Below are positions 8,457 through 17,554 of a stretch of DNA of 64,000 nt, in pieces. The stretch covers positions 2,046,001 through 2,110,000 of the forward strand of contig NZ_CP040504.1 of NCBI RefSeq assembly GCF_005886145.1, written 5' to 3'. A program made the translations under genes and the position numbers. How positions within the stretch are numbered: the first letter of the stretch is position 1; each line of letters begins with the position of its first letter. The notes under the pieces were generated by a model, which made no database searches, had not been told where the DNA came from, and saw only the letters and a program-made list of their open reading frames with translations. The DNA comes from Neisseria sp. oral taxon 014 str. F0314 (GTDB lineage: Bacteria; Pseudomonadota; Gammaproteobacteria; Burkholderiales; Neisseriaceae).

Positions 8457-9449
8457 TTATTTCAACAATCCCCGCCACAAGGCTTCTTCGTCATCCGCAA
8501 TCTTGCGCAAAAATGCGGCGATTTCGCGGCAGCCGTTTTCAGACGGCTTTTTGCACTGCTTCACGCACATCGCTGCAAACTGCCGCCATTGGTCGCCGAT
8601 GGCGGTCATTTGTTCCGAGGCCGTCTGAAACGCGGGGTTGTCGCAGATACGGGCGGCCTGTTCGAGGAAATAGGCGTAGATATAGCGGAAACCCGCGCCG
8701 CCGGTGCCGATTTCTTCCTGCATCCGCACGAGATGGCCGAGGAACAGCTTTTGGTATTTTGCATTTCGTTTGGCGGGCAGGGCTTCGATGTTTTTTGCCA
8801 ACGTGCGGATGCCTTTTACGCCGACGAAAAAAACGGGCGGGAGCATTTGTTTGGCGTTTTTGCGTATGGCTTTGCGGATGATGGCGGGTAAGTCGGCCTT
8901 AACTTTTTCAGACGGCCTGTCGTTTTCCAGCGTGTACATCATGCCTTTGGCGGCCAATACGCCTTTGGCGAAACGCGCCCGCTGCAAATCTTCGGCGGCG
9001 CAGCGCTGCACCGTTTCAAACACGGGGTCGCTGATAAGGTAGTCGCTGCCGTCTTTGCCGTATACCAAGAGATTGTGCGCGTTGAAATGGAAACGCATTT
9101 GCGGCGGGAAATACGGCAGCCAGAATACGGAAGTCTGCAAACCCGCCAGTTTGCCCGATGAAAGAACGGCATCCAGCGCGTCTTGTCCTTTTTGGGCATT
9201 GGAAAATTTGCGGGCGGACAATTTCAGCCCCAATGCCTTGCAGGTGTTTTTGATGATGCCGCGCGGTGCGATGCGGTAGGAAACCAGCGGCATGCCGCCC
9301 AGCTTGACGACGGGCAGCCAGACAAAGGTTAGCGCGTTGGCGATGCCGAAGATCATGGCTTCGTCTAAGTCGTGGCCGTGGTATTTGAGCAGTGTGGACA
9401 TTACGCCGCTTTCGCAGTGGGCGGTATGCTGGTGTGGGAATTCGGTCAT
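8457..9449 (-). CDS. BtrH N-terminal-domain protein (putative acyl transfer enzyme)
   Basis: A 330-residue protein starting MTEFPHQHTAHCESGVMSTLL; I chose the ATG at 9449 over an upstream frame start because homology-like sequence begins there. The early HCESG with a conserved cysteine, followed by LKYHG, fits the BtrH N-terminal fold, a papain-like domain that in butirosin synthesis moves an acyl group from an ACP to an acceptor. Members also occur beside DarA/DarB and an ABC transporter in flexirubin-type pigment clusters, matching the neighbourhood here. A role in ester bond formation between the aryl polyene and resorcinol halves is possible but inferred. Confidence 0.7.
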   Translation of the reverse strand: MTEFPHQHTAHCESGVMSTLLKYHGHDLDEAMIFGIANALTFVWLPVVKLGGMPLVSYRIAPRGIIKNTCKALGLKLSARKFSNAQKGQDALDAVLSSGKLAGLQTSVFWLPYFPPQMRFHFNAHNLLVYGKDGSDYLISDPVFETVQRCAAEDLQRARFAKGVLAAKGMMYTLENDRPSEKVKADLPAIIRKAIRKNAKQMLPPVFFVGVKGIRTLAKNIEALPAKRNAKYQKLFLGHLVRMQEEIGTGGAGFRYIYAYFLEQAARICDNPAFQTASEQMTAIGDQWRQFAAMCVKQCKKPSENGCREIAAFLRKIADDEEALWRGLLK

Positions 9450-9576
9450 GGGGGTATCAATCAGATATCTGTTTAGAAGTATTTTTATAATTAGGCGGCT
9501 GCGTTTCAAACACAGATGAGGTCGTCTGAAAAACAAATCAGGGCAGGTTGCCGCCGTCAGTAAGGGCTGGTTCGCC

Positions 9577-9975
9577 TTAATCCGCGTCCGTCCGCTTCAA
9601 TTCGTCTATGTTGATTTGCAGCGCGTCGGCGTATTTTTGCAGGGTTTTGTCGGGCAGTTTGGCGAAGATTTCGGGACGCAGGTGGCGGCGGAGCTGCCAT
9701 TTCCATACGCCCGCGGCCATTGCCAAACCGGCTTCGTCGTGGCGGAAGCGGAACATATGGTAATACAGCGGCGAATATTCGCCCCGTGCCACCGCTTCGC
9801 GGGCGGTACGGGTTTGTTCGTCGAGTTCGGCAACCGCCATTTCGGTGGCGTAGGCTTCGTCCTGCCAGCCGCTGCTGGTACCGGCTTCGTAACGCCCGTC
9901 GCGCGTGCCGTAAATGACTTTCAGATGTCCGTGGTAGCTTTCGCTGTCATCTTGCGGGATGTCTTTGATTTCCAT
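9577..9975 (-). CDS. Conserved small protein of the DAR cluster, function unknown
   Basis: A 132-residue soluble protein beginning MEIKDIPQDDSESYHGHLKV, acidic at both ends, with no signal peptide or membrane segment and no motif I can name. It lies 27 bases after DarB and before the BtrH-like gene in the same direction, so it is probably co-transcribed. The final 45 residues (RPEIFAKLPDKTLQKYADAL) look helical, like a small HTH or helical bundle. Confidence 0.7.
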   Translation of the reverse strand: MEIKDIPQDDSESYHGHLKVIYGTRDGRYEAGTSSGWQDEAYATEMAVAELDEQTRTAREAVARGEYSPLYYHMFRFRHDEAGLAMAAGVWKWQLRRHLRPEIFAKLPDKTLQKYADALQINIDELKRTDAD

Positions 9976-10002
9976 AGTTTCAGACGACCTTTTTTCAGTT
10001 TG

Positions 10003-11160
10003 CTATACCGCTTCCAAAAGCATAAAGCAAGTTGAGAAACGCCCGCTTTCGGGAACGTAGCACAAAACTTTTTGACCGCGCTCCAGTGGGAAAGTGCGCA
10101 TAAATTCTTCGAGGATGATGTAAATCGATGCCGAGCCGGTGTTGCCTTTGGTGTAGAGGTTGGTAAACCATTTTTCCTGCGGGATTTCAAAGCCGATGTT
10201 TTTCAGGCCGTCTGAAAGGCGGTCGCGGAAAAAGCCGGAAGAATAGTGCGGCAGGAACCAGTCGATTTCGTCGGCGCGGATGCCGTGTTTGGCGGCGATT
10301 TGCGCGAGCGGTTTTTCCACCGTGTAGCGGACGATGTTTTCGTTCAATAGTTTTACGTCCTGCTTGACCGCCATCAGGCTGTGGCGGCGGCTGTATTCGG
10401 GGTCGGCGTGTTTCCAGCCTTCGAACACGCCGTCGCGGAATTCTGCGCCGGCATACATGCAGGGCGGCATTTCGTTGGCGTAGGAGAGCAGCTCTATCCA
10501 GCGGATTTTCAGGCTGAGGCCGTCTGAATTGGGGCGGTCGGACAAGTATGCCGCGCCCGCGCCGTCCGACAGCATCCAGCGCAAAAAGTCTTTTTCAAAA
10601 CCGATTTCGGGGGAGGCGTTTTCCAGCTTTTTATGGTCGGTTTCGTGTTGGAACACTTCGCCGCGCATCACCGCCGAAGCGTTTTCCGACGCAGCGGCGA
10701 CGGTGTGGGCATGTTCGCCGGTGCGGACGGCGTTGTAGGCGTGTTTCATCGCCGCCATGCCTGCCGCGCACACGCCTGCCATACTCAACACTTCGCAGGA
10801 GGGCATATCTAAAAGACCGTGTACCATCACGCCGTGTCCGGGCATGGTCTGGTCTGGGTAGGACGTGGCGCAGGACAGGCTGGTGATGTCTTCGGGCTTG
10901 ATGCCTTGTACGAACAGTCGGCGGACTGCCTCGGCGGCAAGTTCGGCATTGGTATGCGTGGCGCGGCGGCTGTCGGGGTCTATGGCGTAGTGCCGCGTTT
11001 GGATGCCGTTGGAACGCAAAATCATGCGCCGCACGCGCGAGGGCAGCTCGCCCGCCATGCCGAGTACGGCTTCTATCGCATCATTGCCGACGGGGGCGTT
11101 GGGCAGGAAGGCGGCGGTACGGTTGAGGTAAACGTTTTTGAGTGTGTTATTTGGAATCAT
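10003..11160 (-). CDS. darB: DarB-like beta-ketoacyl-ACP synthase III
   Basis: A 385-residue FabH-type ketosynthase. The triad is Cys131 in AGVCAAGM, His305 in LPHYSS and Asn340 in KGNTGSAS. In dialkylresorcinol synthesis DarB makes the beta-keto acyl unit that DarA condenses with a second chain. The product assignment rests on the presence of a DarA-type gene in the same strand about 0.9 kb away. It starts with ATG at 11160 in MIPNNTLKNVYLN; the intervening two small genes are on the same strand. Confidence 0.8.
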   Translation of the reverse strand: MIPNNTLKNVYLNRTAAFLPNAPVGNDAIEAVLGMAGELPSRVRRMILRSNGIQTRHYAIDPDSRRATHTNAELAAEAVRRLFVQGIKPEDITSLSCATSYPDQTMPGHGVMVHGLLDMPSCEVLSMAGVCAAGMAAMKHAYNAVRTGEHAHTVAAASENASAVMRGEVFQHETDHKKLENASPEIGFEKDFLRWMLSDGAGAAYLSDRPNSDGLSLKIRWIELLSYANEMPPCMYAGAEFRDGVFEGWKHADPEYSRRHSLMAVKQDVKLLNENIVRYTVEKPLAQIAAKHGIRADEIDWFLPHYSSGFFRDRLSDGLKNIGFEIPQEKWFTNLYTKGNTGSASIYIILEEFMRTFPLERGQKVLCYVPESGRFSTCFMLLEAV

Positions 11161-11239
11161 GGTTCTTTGTTATATGGCGAAACAAAATATGGATACTACG
11201 GCGTTGCCTTGCCTTATTTTGTCTCACTATGATAAGTGG

Positions 11240-11485
11240 TCAGCCGATAAACCGCGCTGCGTAATCGCAGCTTGCGGTGAGCGGGATGCCGTGCGCTTCG
11301 GCATATGCCGTCAACGCATCCACCAGCATTCGGGCAATGCCCTGATTGCGGAAATTGGGCGAAACTTCGGTATGGTCTACGTCCCAGCTTCCGTTGTGTT
11401 CGGTATAACTGATGTAGCCTGCTTCCAAACCGTTGATGTCGATTTGGAAGCGGCGGCGTTCGGGGTAATGGATCACTTCGGGCAT
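11240..11485 (-). CDS. Small GNAT-like N-acetyltransferase (YidJ/COG2388 type)
   Basis: An 81-residue protein with the shortened GNAT fold: beta-strand start VIHYPERRRFQIDINGLEAGYISY, then HTEVSPNFRNQGIARMLVDAL, where R-N-Q-G-I-A is the acetyl-CoA pyrophosphate loop. This compact family is common in bacteria and its substrate is unknown. It sits between the SnoaL-like gene and DarB on the same strand; it may be a passenger rather than a pathway enzyme. Confidence 0.8.
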   Translation of the reverse strand: MPEVIHYPERRRFQIDINGLEAGYISYTEHNGSWDVDHTEVSPNFRNQGIARMLVDALTAYAEAHGIPLTASCDYAARFIG

Positions 11486-11502
11486 GGTGCGCTTTCTTTA
11501 TT

Positions 11503-11573
11503 TGAGGCCGTCTGAAAAGCAGGACTGTCGTCGGCCGTTGCTGCAAAACATTTTGGTCGTTTTCAGACGGCCT
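11503..11573 (-). terminator. Inverted uptake-sequence pair with a long loop
   Basis: GAGGCCGTCTGAAAA and TTTTCAGACGGCCTC are separated by about 40 bases between the SnoaL-like gene and the GNAT gene. The long loop makes strong termination less certain. Confidence 0.5.
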
Positions 11574-11600
11574 CTGCCAACGTCGGTGCGGCTTCCGGCG

Positions 11601-12020
11601 TCAAGCCTTAACCGCTTTGGCGAGTGCCGAAGCTGTCAGCATCTGCGTGCCGAACCAGCCCCAATAAATGCGGTGGTGCTTGATTTTGCCGCTTTCCAGC
11701 CGCATCACTTCCAAAATATCCACCTGATCGCCGTCGGGCGTTTGGCGCGGGTATTCCCACACCAGCGTATCGCCCGCAACAAAATAGCGGCCGTCCCGAT
11801 ACCAGCGCACCAAATCGTTGGGACGGCGGCGCGTGCCTTCCTGTAAGAAACGCAGGATTTCGGCCTTGCCGCACAGGATGCCGCTGTCGGTATCCATAAT
11901 CGCGGGCACCAGCGGGCTTTCAAATACGGCGTCGTCGGCATACAGCGCAATCAGCGCGTCGGTGTCACGGTTTTTGGCATATTCGTGCCAGTCGCGGTAA
12001 ATGCGTTCAAAATCGTCCAT
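11601..12020 (-). CDS. SnoaL/NTF2-like protein
   Basis: A 139-residue alpha+beta-barrel protein of the SnoaL-like/NTF2 superfamily: helical start MDDFERIYRDWHEYAKNRD, then ALIALYADDAVFESPLVP, and C-terminal strands with VDILEVMRLESGKIKHHRIYWGW. Members include polyketide cyclases and isomerases, and also many proteins of unknown role. Being directly after DarA suggests an accessory step on the resorcinol ring or chain, but catalytic function cannot be shown. Confidence 0.75.
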   Translation of the reverse strand: MDDFERIYRDWHEYAKNRDTDALIALYADDAVFESPLVPAIMDTDSGILCGKAEILRFLQEGTRRRPNDLVRWYRDGRYFVAGDTLVWEYPRQTPDGDQVDILEVMRLESGKIKHHRIYWGWFGTQMLTASALAKAVKA

Positions 12021-12057
12021 ATACAGTCTCCTTACAGGTTGCCGCCCGCAATCCGAT

Positions 12058-12978
12058 TCATCCGCCGGAGGGTTGGCCGTAATAATCGGCCAGTTTTTTC
12101 AGACGGCCTTTGAGCAGCGGATGCAGCAGTTTTTTCACCAATACGCTTACCGGTACCAACACCAGAATCATCGCCAGCAGAAACAGGATATAAAAACACA
12201 GCAGGGCGCGGCGCAGCAGGGGGGACACACGTCCGGCGGCCATCAGCAGCCTGCCCCACAGGAAAAAGCTGCGTCCGGCGGCTTTTTCGCTGAAAATCAG
12301 TTTTTCGTTTACCTTGGCCGCGCCCATGTTTTGAAACAGGGTTTCGTCCAAGGTTTTGTTTTGCAACAGGGTATCCCGCATTTTTGCGCCGAAGCGCGCC
12401 GCGTCGGCCAGCTCTCCGTCTGCGATGCCGGCGGAGGGCAGGGCGCGGAAGTATTGTTTGTCACCCGACAGCAGCCATGCGGGGGTGGTGATGAAGCTGG
12501 CGGCGCTGTTGCATGCGTCGATTTTGACGATGTTGCCGATGAGTTTCGCGCCGTTTTGTGCCAAAAGCGACTTCATTTTTTCCTGCGCGCCCAACCACAT
12601 ATTGCGGCAGCCGATAAGCGTTACCACGGGTTTGCCGTTGAGCAGGCGGCAGGTTTCTTCCCGTTGCAGGAAGGCGGTAATCGGCTGCGCGGGCGAGAGG
12701 AACCAGACGGTATAAGCGATAACCACGGTGTCGTAATCGTCGGCGGGAATGGCGGGCGGCAGAATCGGCGCGGGTTTCAGGTGGACGGTTTCGGGAAAGG
12801 TGTTGAAAAACCGCCAAAACGACCACGGAAACGGATACGGCTCTTGCGGCTCAAGGTTCACGCAATCCACATGGACGCCGCCCTGCCGCAAAGGTTCGGC
12901 AAAATTCCGCACCAGTTCCGCCAGCTGTCCGGTTTGCGAGTAATACACCAGCAGCACTTTTTTCACGTCGTTTCCCAT
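12058..12978 (-). CDS. darA: DarA-like dialkylresorcinol condensing enzyme
   Basis: A 306-residue protein. The N-terminal half is flavodoxin-like (KVLLVYYSQTGQLAELV, then AYTVWFLSPAQPITAFL), and a hydrophobic segment lies near residues 262-285, giving a membrane-associated protein. This combination matches the dialkylresorcinol condensing enzyme family, which joins two beta-keto acyl units to a cyclohexanedione precursor of dialkylresorcinols. The DarB-like synthase, BtrH-like protein and ABC exporter downstream support this reading. No separate aromatase (DarC) is apparent in the window. Confidence 0.8.
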   Translation of the reverse strand: MGNDVKKVLLVYYSQTGQLAELVRNFAEPLRQGGVHVDCVNLEPQEPYPFPWSFWRFFNTFPETVHLKPAPILPPAIPADDYDTVVIAYTVWFLSPAQPITAFLQREETCRLLNGKPVVTLIGCRNMWLGAQEKMKSLLAQNGAKLIGNIVKIDACNSAASFITTPAWLLSGDKQYFRALPSAGIADGELADAARFGAKMRDTLLQNKTLDETLFQNMGAAKVNEKLIFSEKAAGRSFFLWGRLLMAAGRVSPLLRRALLCFYILFLLAMILVLVPVSVLVKKLLHPLLKGRLKKLADYYGQPSGG

Positions 12979-13509
12979 TATGTTTTAACAAAAATTATTC
13001 GATGAACAGCCATTATAGCTTTTCTGTAAAATTATTTAAAGAACAATAAGGTAAGGCGGATAAAACAGAGGCCGTCTGAAAGGGTTTAACCGGCGTGAAA
13101 ACGACTTTCAGACGGCCTCTCCTTCATCATTCAGACAGGCTTGCTGCGAAACCTTGTGCCCGCAAAGGTGTATATGAAATCGCCGAATAAAAAATAGCGG
13201 TGGCACACCATCCGGCGGATACAAAGGCAGGCCTGTATTGAGATTTGGCAATAGCCCTTTCTCCCGCAGGGGAAGGGGGCAAGATTGCCGTTGCGGTGAA
13301 AAGGCCGTCTGAAATTCCGTCGCTGCCGCGGCCTGCATTTGTCGGGTATAAATGCCCGATTAACACCGCCTAAACTCGACCCGTTTTCAGGTTTTCTGAC
13401 AATCTGCTTCCTCTCCACGCATGAGGGGAGAGGCAACAGACCGTCAGGTTTGTTTTTTCGAGAGATTTGGACGGTTCGGACTTTCGGGAAGCCTGTCGGA
13501 TGGCGGCGC
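12979..13509. other. Gene-free gap between DarA and the LolA-like gene
   Basis: 531 bases with no coding region that I can support. It has an inverted uptake-sequence pair at 13069-13122, another uptake sequence near 13302-13313, and a C/G-rich stretch around 13258-13275. In other aryl polyene clusters an RND-family exporter gene follows the LolA-like gene; none is present here. Confidence 0.7.
13069..13122. terminator. Inverted uptake-sequence pair upstream of DarA
   Basis: GAGGCCGTCTGAAAG and CTTTCAGACGGCCTC flank about 24 bases. It follows the LolA-like gene in the minus direction, so it would end the APE operon before the DAR part. Confidence 0.7.
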
Positions 13510-14100
13510 TTACAAGGCTTTCTGAGAGAAATCGTCCAGCGGCTTGCCGGTTTGCACCTCTCTGAACTGCATCACGGTTTTGTCGCCTTGTTTTTCGTCC
13601 AACTCGATTTTACGCACCACGTTATCGCCGCTGATGGCGATGCGGTTGAAAATTTGGCGGGTAACGGCGGTTTTCGGCGTCAAATTCAGCGTCCATTGCT
13701 TTTCAGTGCCGGAGAGGGCGAGGTTGAATTGTTTTTCCAAACCTTGCGTGTTGCCGCCGAGCAGGTCGAGGAAGAGCTTGATTTGCTGACTTTGTCCGAC
13801 CTTGCCTTGGTTGGGGTTGGTCCATGCGTTGCCGTTCCACTGCATGATGCCGTCCGCACGCACGCGCAGGGTGGTTTCAAACGGTTTTTGCATCTGCCAC
13901 AACAAGCCTTTTTTCGGAATCAGGACAAATTTCCCGCCCGTAACCATCGGTTTGCTCAGGGATTTCAACTGCCGCTGCTGGGTAAACGCGCCCTGTACGT
14001 TGGACGGTTTTTGCAGGGTTTGGGCGAGTTCGGCGGTGGAAAACGCCCACAAGGCTGGGCTGGCGAGGGTGAGAAGGGCGGCGGCGATGGTTTTTTTCAT
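13510..14100 (-). CDS. LolA-like periplasmic lipid/lipoprotein carrier of the APE cluster
   Basis: A 196-residue exported protein. The signal peptide is MKKTIAAALLTLASPALWA; I chose the ATG at 14100 because AGGA is spaced seven bases before it, whereas the ATG at 14106 overlaps the ribosome site. The body follows the LolA fold: VQGAFTQQRQLKSL near the mature start, GKFVLIPKKGLLWQMQKPF, and long beta strands. Aryl polyene clusters carry such a carrier, thought to ferry the lipid product across the periplasm. It is last in the 14-21 kb gene string. Confidence 0.85.
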   Translation of the reverse strand: MKKTIAAALLTLASPALWAFSTAELAQTLQKPSNVQGAFTQQRQLKSLSKPMVTGGKFVLIPKKGLLWQMQKPFETTLRVRADGIMQWNGNAWTNPNQGKVGQSQQIKLFLDLLGGNTQGLEKQFNLALSGTEKQWTLNLTPKTAVTRQIFNRIAISGDNVVRKIELDEKQGDKTVMQFREVQTGKPLDDFSQKAL

Positions 14101-14146
14101 CTTCATTTCCTTTGAATGTTTCGGATGTCGGGTTTGTGCTGCGGTT

Positions 14147-14584
14147 TCAGACGGCCTGAAAAGTCGGATGCCTTTTCACGGCTTCCAGCCAACTGTCGGG
14201 CGTTTGAAACTGCATCAGGCCGTCTGAAAGCGAAACGGCGGCTTGGGTGGTCGAGGCGCGGGTCAGCTTTTCGTTGGTTTCAACATCATAAATCGTGTAG
14301 TCGATACGCAGGCAGCTTTCGATTTCGACGATCTCCATATCGACGCGGATTTTTTGACCGAAGCGGGCGGGGCGGATGTATTTGAGGTTCATCTGCACAA
14401 TCGGCCAACTATATCCCTGCCGCGCCATTTCATTGTAGTCGTAGCCGATGGCGGACAAAAAGGCGCAGCGGGCAGTTTCGAGGTATTTCACATAGTTGCC
14501 GTGCCAGACGATGTGCATGGCGTCCACGTCGAAAAACTGGACTTCGATTTCAAAGCTGTGGCGGCAGTAGATGTGTTTTTTCAT
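14147..14584 (-). CDS. Hotdog-fold acyl-CoA/ACP thioesterase of the APE cluster
   Basis: A 145-residue 4HBT-type thioesterase. The catalytic segment is VQFFDVDAMHIVWHGNYVKY, with the aspartates at 19/21 and the conserved H-x-N-Y pattern. The ATG at 14584 follows AAGGAA and leaves out an upstream extension of low likelihood. It probably releases or edits the aryl polyene or its starter from the carrier protein. The C-terminal part encodes the peptide LSDGLMQ through an embedded uptake sequence. Confidence 0.85.
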   Translation of the reverse strand: MKKHIYCRHSFEIEVQFFDVDAMHIVWHGNYVKYLETARCAFLSAIGYDYNEMARQGYSWPIVQMNLKYIRPARFGQKIRVDMEIVEIESCLRIDYTIYDVETNEKLTRASTTQAAVSLSDGLMQFQTPDSWLEAVKRHPTFQAV

Positions 14585-14636
14585 GAGGTTCCTTGTGTGG
14601 GGGAGGGAAAGGCCGGGGGCGGACGATACCGGTTTT

Positions 14637-15566
14637 TCAGACGGCCTTTTCACTCCAAAAATCATAAAAATTAAACCATTGCAGCGGATTTTGCGCGCAT
14701 TCTTGCGCCAGAATATCGGCGAAGCCCTGCATGGCGGCGGTAACGGCTGCTTCGCGGTTGCCGCGTTTCCAGTTGGAAGTGTCGGTGAAGCGGCGCAGTT
14801 TCAAATGGTAGCGGCCGTTTTGCTTGACGCAAAACAGCGTGTTCACCTGCGTTTTCAAGAGCGCCGCCAAGAGCCATGCGCCTTGCGGCATGGGGGCGGT
14901 ATGGCCTAGAAAGTTGATGTCGGCGGTTTTCTCGCCGCGCACGGGTACGCGGTCGGCGGCAATGGCTATCCATTCGCCGTCTTCGATGCGGCGGTTCAGC
15001 TCCATCATCAGGGTGGGATCCAAATCCGTGACCTGAATCAGGCGGATGTGTTCCGCACCTGCTTTTTGCAAGGCTTCGTTGAACGCCTGCGCGTGTTTGC
15101 TGTGTACCAACACATTGAGCCTGAAGCCTTTATGGTGCGACACCAGCGCGCGGCAGACTTCGGTGTTGCCCAAGTGCGAGCAGGCGAAAATCTGCCCGCG
15201 TACCGAATCGCTGATTTGCGCATAAACGCCGTCCGGGTCTTCGAGTACCAAATCTTCATAACGGATTTTGCGCTGCCACACGGCAAAACGGTCGCATATT
15301 GCCTCGCCGAACGCGATAAATTGTTTGAATACACTGTGTTTCGGCAAAACGGTATCGGGAAAGGCCGTCTGAAGACGGGTTTGATACCGCAGGATATGGC
15401 GGCGCGGTTTGGGCGCGGTGGCGTAGAAATAGAGTACCACAAACCAGATGCACGGCCTCATCAGGAAGGCGGGCAGATAGCGCACCATCAGCGTGGTCAG
15501 GGCGAGAAACAGGCGGCTGCCGCGTTCGGGCTGTGCCGCCCAGTGGTTTTGCGTGTTGTCGGTCAT
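14637..15566 (-). CDS. LpxL/HtrB-family acyltransferase of the APE cluster
   Basis: A 309-residue protein of the lipid A acyltransferase (LABLAT) family with one N-terminal membrane anchor (about residues 34-50). The catalytic H-x4-E is His131/Glu136 in CSHLGNTEV. In several aryl polyene clusters this domain is fused behind a family-2 glycosyltransferase; here they are separate genes joined by a 4-base ATGA overlap. The stop-start junction lies in an uptake sequence variant. It likely attaches the polyene acyl chain to a glycolipid acceptor; acceptor identity is unknown. Confidence 0.85.
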   Translation of the reverse strand: MTDNTQNHWAAQPERGSRLFLALTTLMVRYLPAFLMRPCIWFVVLYFYATAPKPRRHILRYQTRLQTAFPDTVLPKHSVFKQFIAFGEAICDRFAVWQRKIRYEDLVLEDPDGVYAQISDSVRGQIFACSHLGNTEVCRALVSHHKGFRLNVLVHSKHAQAFNEALQKAGAEHIRLIQVTDLDPTLMMELNRRIEDGEWIAIAADRVPVRGEKTADINFLGHTAPMPQGAWLLAALLKTQVNTLFCVKQNGRYHLKLRRFTDTSNWKRGNREAAVTAAMQGFADILAQECAQNPLQWFNFYDFWSEKAV

Positions 15567-16297
15567 TGTTTCAGACGACCTTTCCCGAATAGAGCGCCCA
15601 AACGACGCCGCAACATCCCTAAAAACAGCCGCGTGTGCATTTTGCTGATGCGCACGTTGTCGGCGAAGGCGTTGAAGTGGGACACGCCGTCGGCGGCGTA
15701 TTGTACGGGCGTTTTAATCCAAACCGGCTTTACGCCGCGCCAGTACAGGCGGATGAGGATTTCCGTGTCGAAATCCATGCGGTCGCCCACGGTTTCTTCG
15801 CGGACGACCGAAAGCGCGGGGGCGAGCGGGTACAGGCGGAAGCCGCACATGCCGTCTTTGATGTCGCACGACCAAGTGTGCAGCATGTTCCAGAAGTCGG
15901 TAATTTTGCGCCCGTACAGCCGCGCTTTGGGTGCGTCGCCGCCGTATTGCGGCCAGCCGCAGACGACGGCTTCGGGGTTTTGTTCCGCCGCCGCCAAGAG
16001 TTTGGGCGTGTCGTCCAGATGGTGCTGACCGTCGGCATCGACCTGCAAAACATGGCTGTAGCCGTGTTCTTCGGCGTATTTCAAACCGGTTTTGACCGCC
16101 GCGCCTTTGCCGCCGTTGATGGGGCGGTAAAGGACGCGGATGCCGTCTGAAACCAATGCCTGCAATACGGGTTTGCATTCTTCGCGCGAACCGTCGTCCA
16201 CAATCAATACGTCCAAACCGAAGCCGTGCATGGTCTGTGCGACGCGGGCGATGGCGGCGGGGTGGTTGTAGTGGGGGATTAACACTAGGGTTTTCAT
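15563..16297 (-). CDS. Family 2 glycosyltransferase of the APE cluster
   Basis: A 244-residue GT-A glycosyltransferase starting MKTLVLIPHYNHPAAIARV. Nucleotide-sugar residues are the DDGS at 34-37 and the DADG metal motif at 87-90; a YPLAPALS and RLYWRG stretch follow in the acceptor part. No membrane segment is evident. It overlaps the acyltransferase gene, together corresponding to a glycosyltransferase-acyltransferase fusion known from gammaproteobacterial aryl polyene clusters. The sugar donor cannot be told from sequence. Confidence 0.88.
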   Translation of the reverse strand: MKTLVLIPHYNHPAAIARVAQTMHGFGLDVLIVDDGSREECKPVLQALVSDGIRVLYRPINGGKGAAVKTGLKYAEEHGYSHVLQVDADGQHHLDDTPKLLAAAEQNPEAVVCGWPQYGGDAPKARLYGRKITDFWNMLHTWSCDIKDGMCGFRLYPLAPALSVVREETVGDRMDFDTEILIRLYWRGVKPVWIKTPVQYAADGVSHFNAFADNVRISKMHTRLFLGMLRRRLGALFGKGRLKQ

Positions 16298-16311
16298 GAG
16301 GATACCGTTTT

Positions 16312-17400
16312 TCAGACGACCTTCTCGCAGCGCAGGATGCTGTGTCCGCGTCCGATGCCGTCTGAAATTTCCGCCACTTTCAATCCGGCGTTTTCAACGC
16401 AGCGTATCAGGTCTTCGGAATGGAAGATTTTGCTGTTGCCGTTGGCCATGGCGGTGAAATACAGGCTGGTCATGGTCAGGCAGTAGGCGGCGGTTTCGTA
16501 TTGCTGCCTGTCCCAGCAGGGTTCCATGATGTAGAGGCTGGTGTGCGCACTCATGGAAGCGGCGGCACGGCGCAGGATGCCGGTAACTTGTTCTTCGCTG
16601 AAACAGTCTAAAAACTGGCTCATCCAAATCGCGTCGAAACCCGTCGGGAAGGGGACTTCGGGGTCGAGCAGGTTGGCGGGGTGGGCATGGATGCGTTCCG
16701 CGCCGGTTTTGCCTTTGGTCGCCTCGCGCATCAGGGCGATTTGTTGCGGCAAATCCATGATGGTGACTTCGACTTCGGCGTTGTAGCCGACGCATTGTTC
16801 CGCCCAGCGGCCGGTGTTGCCGCCAACATCGAGCAGCTTTTTAACCGGTTTGGCGAACACGGTTTTCAGCGCTTCGGCAAAGGAATTGTCGGAATAATAG
16901 TGGTCGAAGGCAAACCATTTTTCCTGCGCGACGCTCGGCAGCGAGGAGAGGCCTTCGTAAATCGTCGGCCAGCTGCCGAAAACTTTCAGCCCTTCGGGTT
17001 TGCCCGTTTGCAGGGTTTTTTCCAAGTCAAACATGCCTTGGTAACAGATTTCCTGCGTGAAATCCATGTTCACGCGCGCCATTTTGTCTTTCAGTAAGAA
17101 CCAGCCGGCTTTGCTGATGAAATAGCGGTTGTCGCGGGTATGTACCGTGCCGATGGAGAGCGAGGCTTCAAGCAGCACTTGCGCGGCGTAACCGCTGATT
17201 TGCGCTTTCTCGGCAATTTCGGCTTGAGTAAGGCCGTCTGAATGGTCGTTCAGCAAATCCAAAATGCCGAATTTCACCATCAGGCGGGATACTTGAAACA
17301 CAATCGGCGCAAAGGCGATTTCCTGCGCCAAACGCTGCGCTTCGCCTGCGGACTGGTGTTCTTCGGAATAACGTTGTGCTAGTGCTGGAAAAAGGTGCAT
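16312..17400 (-). CDS. SAM-dependent O-methyltransferase of the APE cluster
   Basis: A 362-residue methyltransferase of the plant-type O-methyltransferase family: an N-terminal dimerisation/winged-helix half (GLTQAEIAEKAQISGYAAQVLL), then the SAM-binding glycine loop LLDVGGNTGRW at about residues 189-199, and an acidic D in VTIMDLPQQ for the ribose. Aryl polyenes usually carry a methylated aryl head, so ring or hydroxyl methylation of the head group is the likely role. It lies between the ligase-dehydratase fusion and the glycosyltransferase. Confidence 0.88.
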   Translation of the reverse strand: MHLFPALAQRYSEEHQSAGEAQRLAQEIAFAPIVFQVSRLMVKFGILDLLNDHSDGLTQAEIAEKAQISGYAAQVLLEASLSIGTVHTRDNRYFISKAGWFLLKDKMARVNMDFTQEICYQGMFDLEKTLQTGKPEGLKVFGSWPTIYEGLSSLPSVAQEKWFAFDHYYSDNSFAEALKTVFAKPVKKLLDVGGNTGRWAEQCVGYNAEVEVTIMDLPQQIALMREATKGKTGAERIHAHPANLLDPEVPFPTGFDAIWMSQFLDCFSEEQVTGILRRAAASMSAHTSLYIMEPCWDRQQYETAAYCLTMTSLYFTAMANGNSKIFHSEDLIRCVENAGLKVAEISDGIGRGHSILRCEKVV

Positions 17401-17554
17401 ATTTTCTATCTTTTCATTTGATTATGGGTTGTTATTGGGTCTGCGGCCATTTTAAAAAACGGGTCATGCTGGGGCCGCATATTTTTGAGCGGGATTATCC
17501 CCGATTTGCAGGTTTTTCTCTTCCCGCAGGAGAGGGCGGAACCTAAAAGCATTT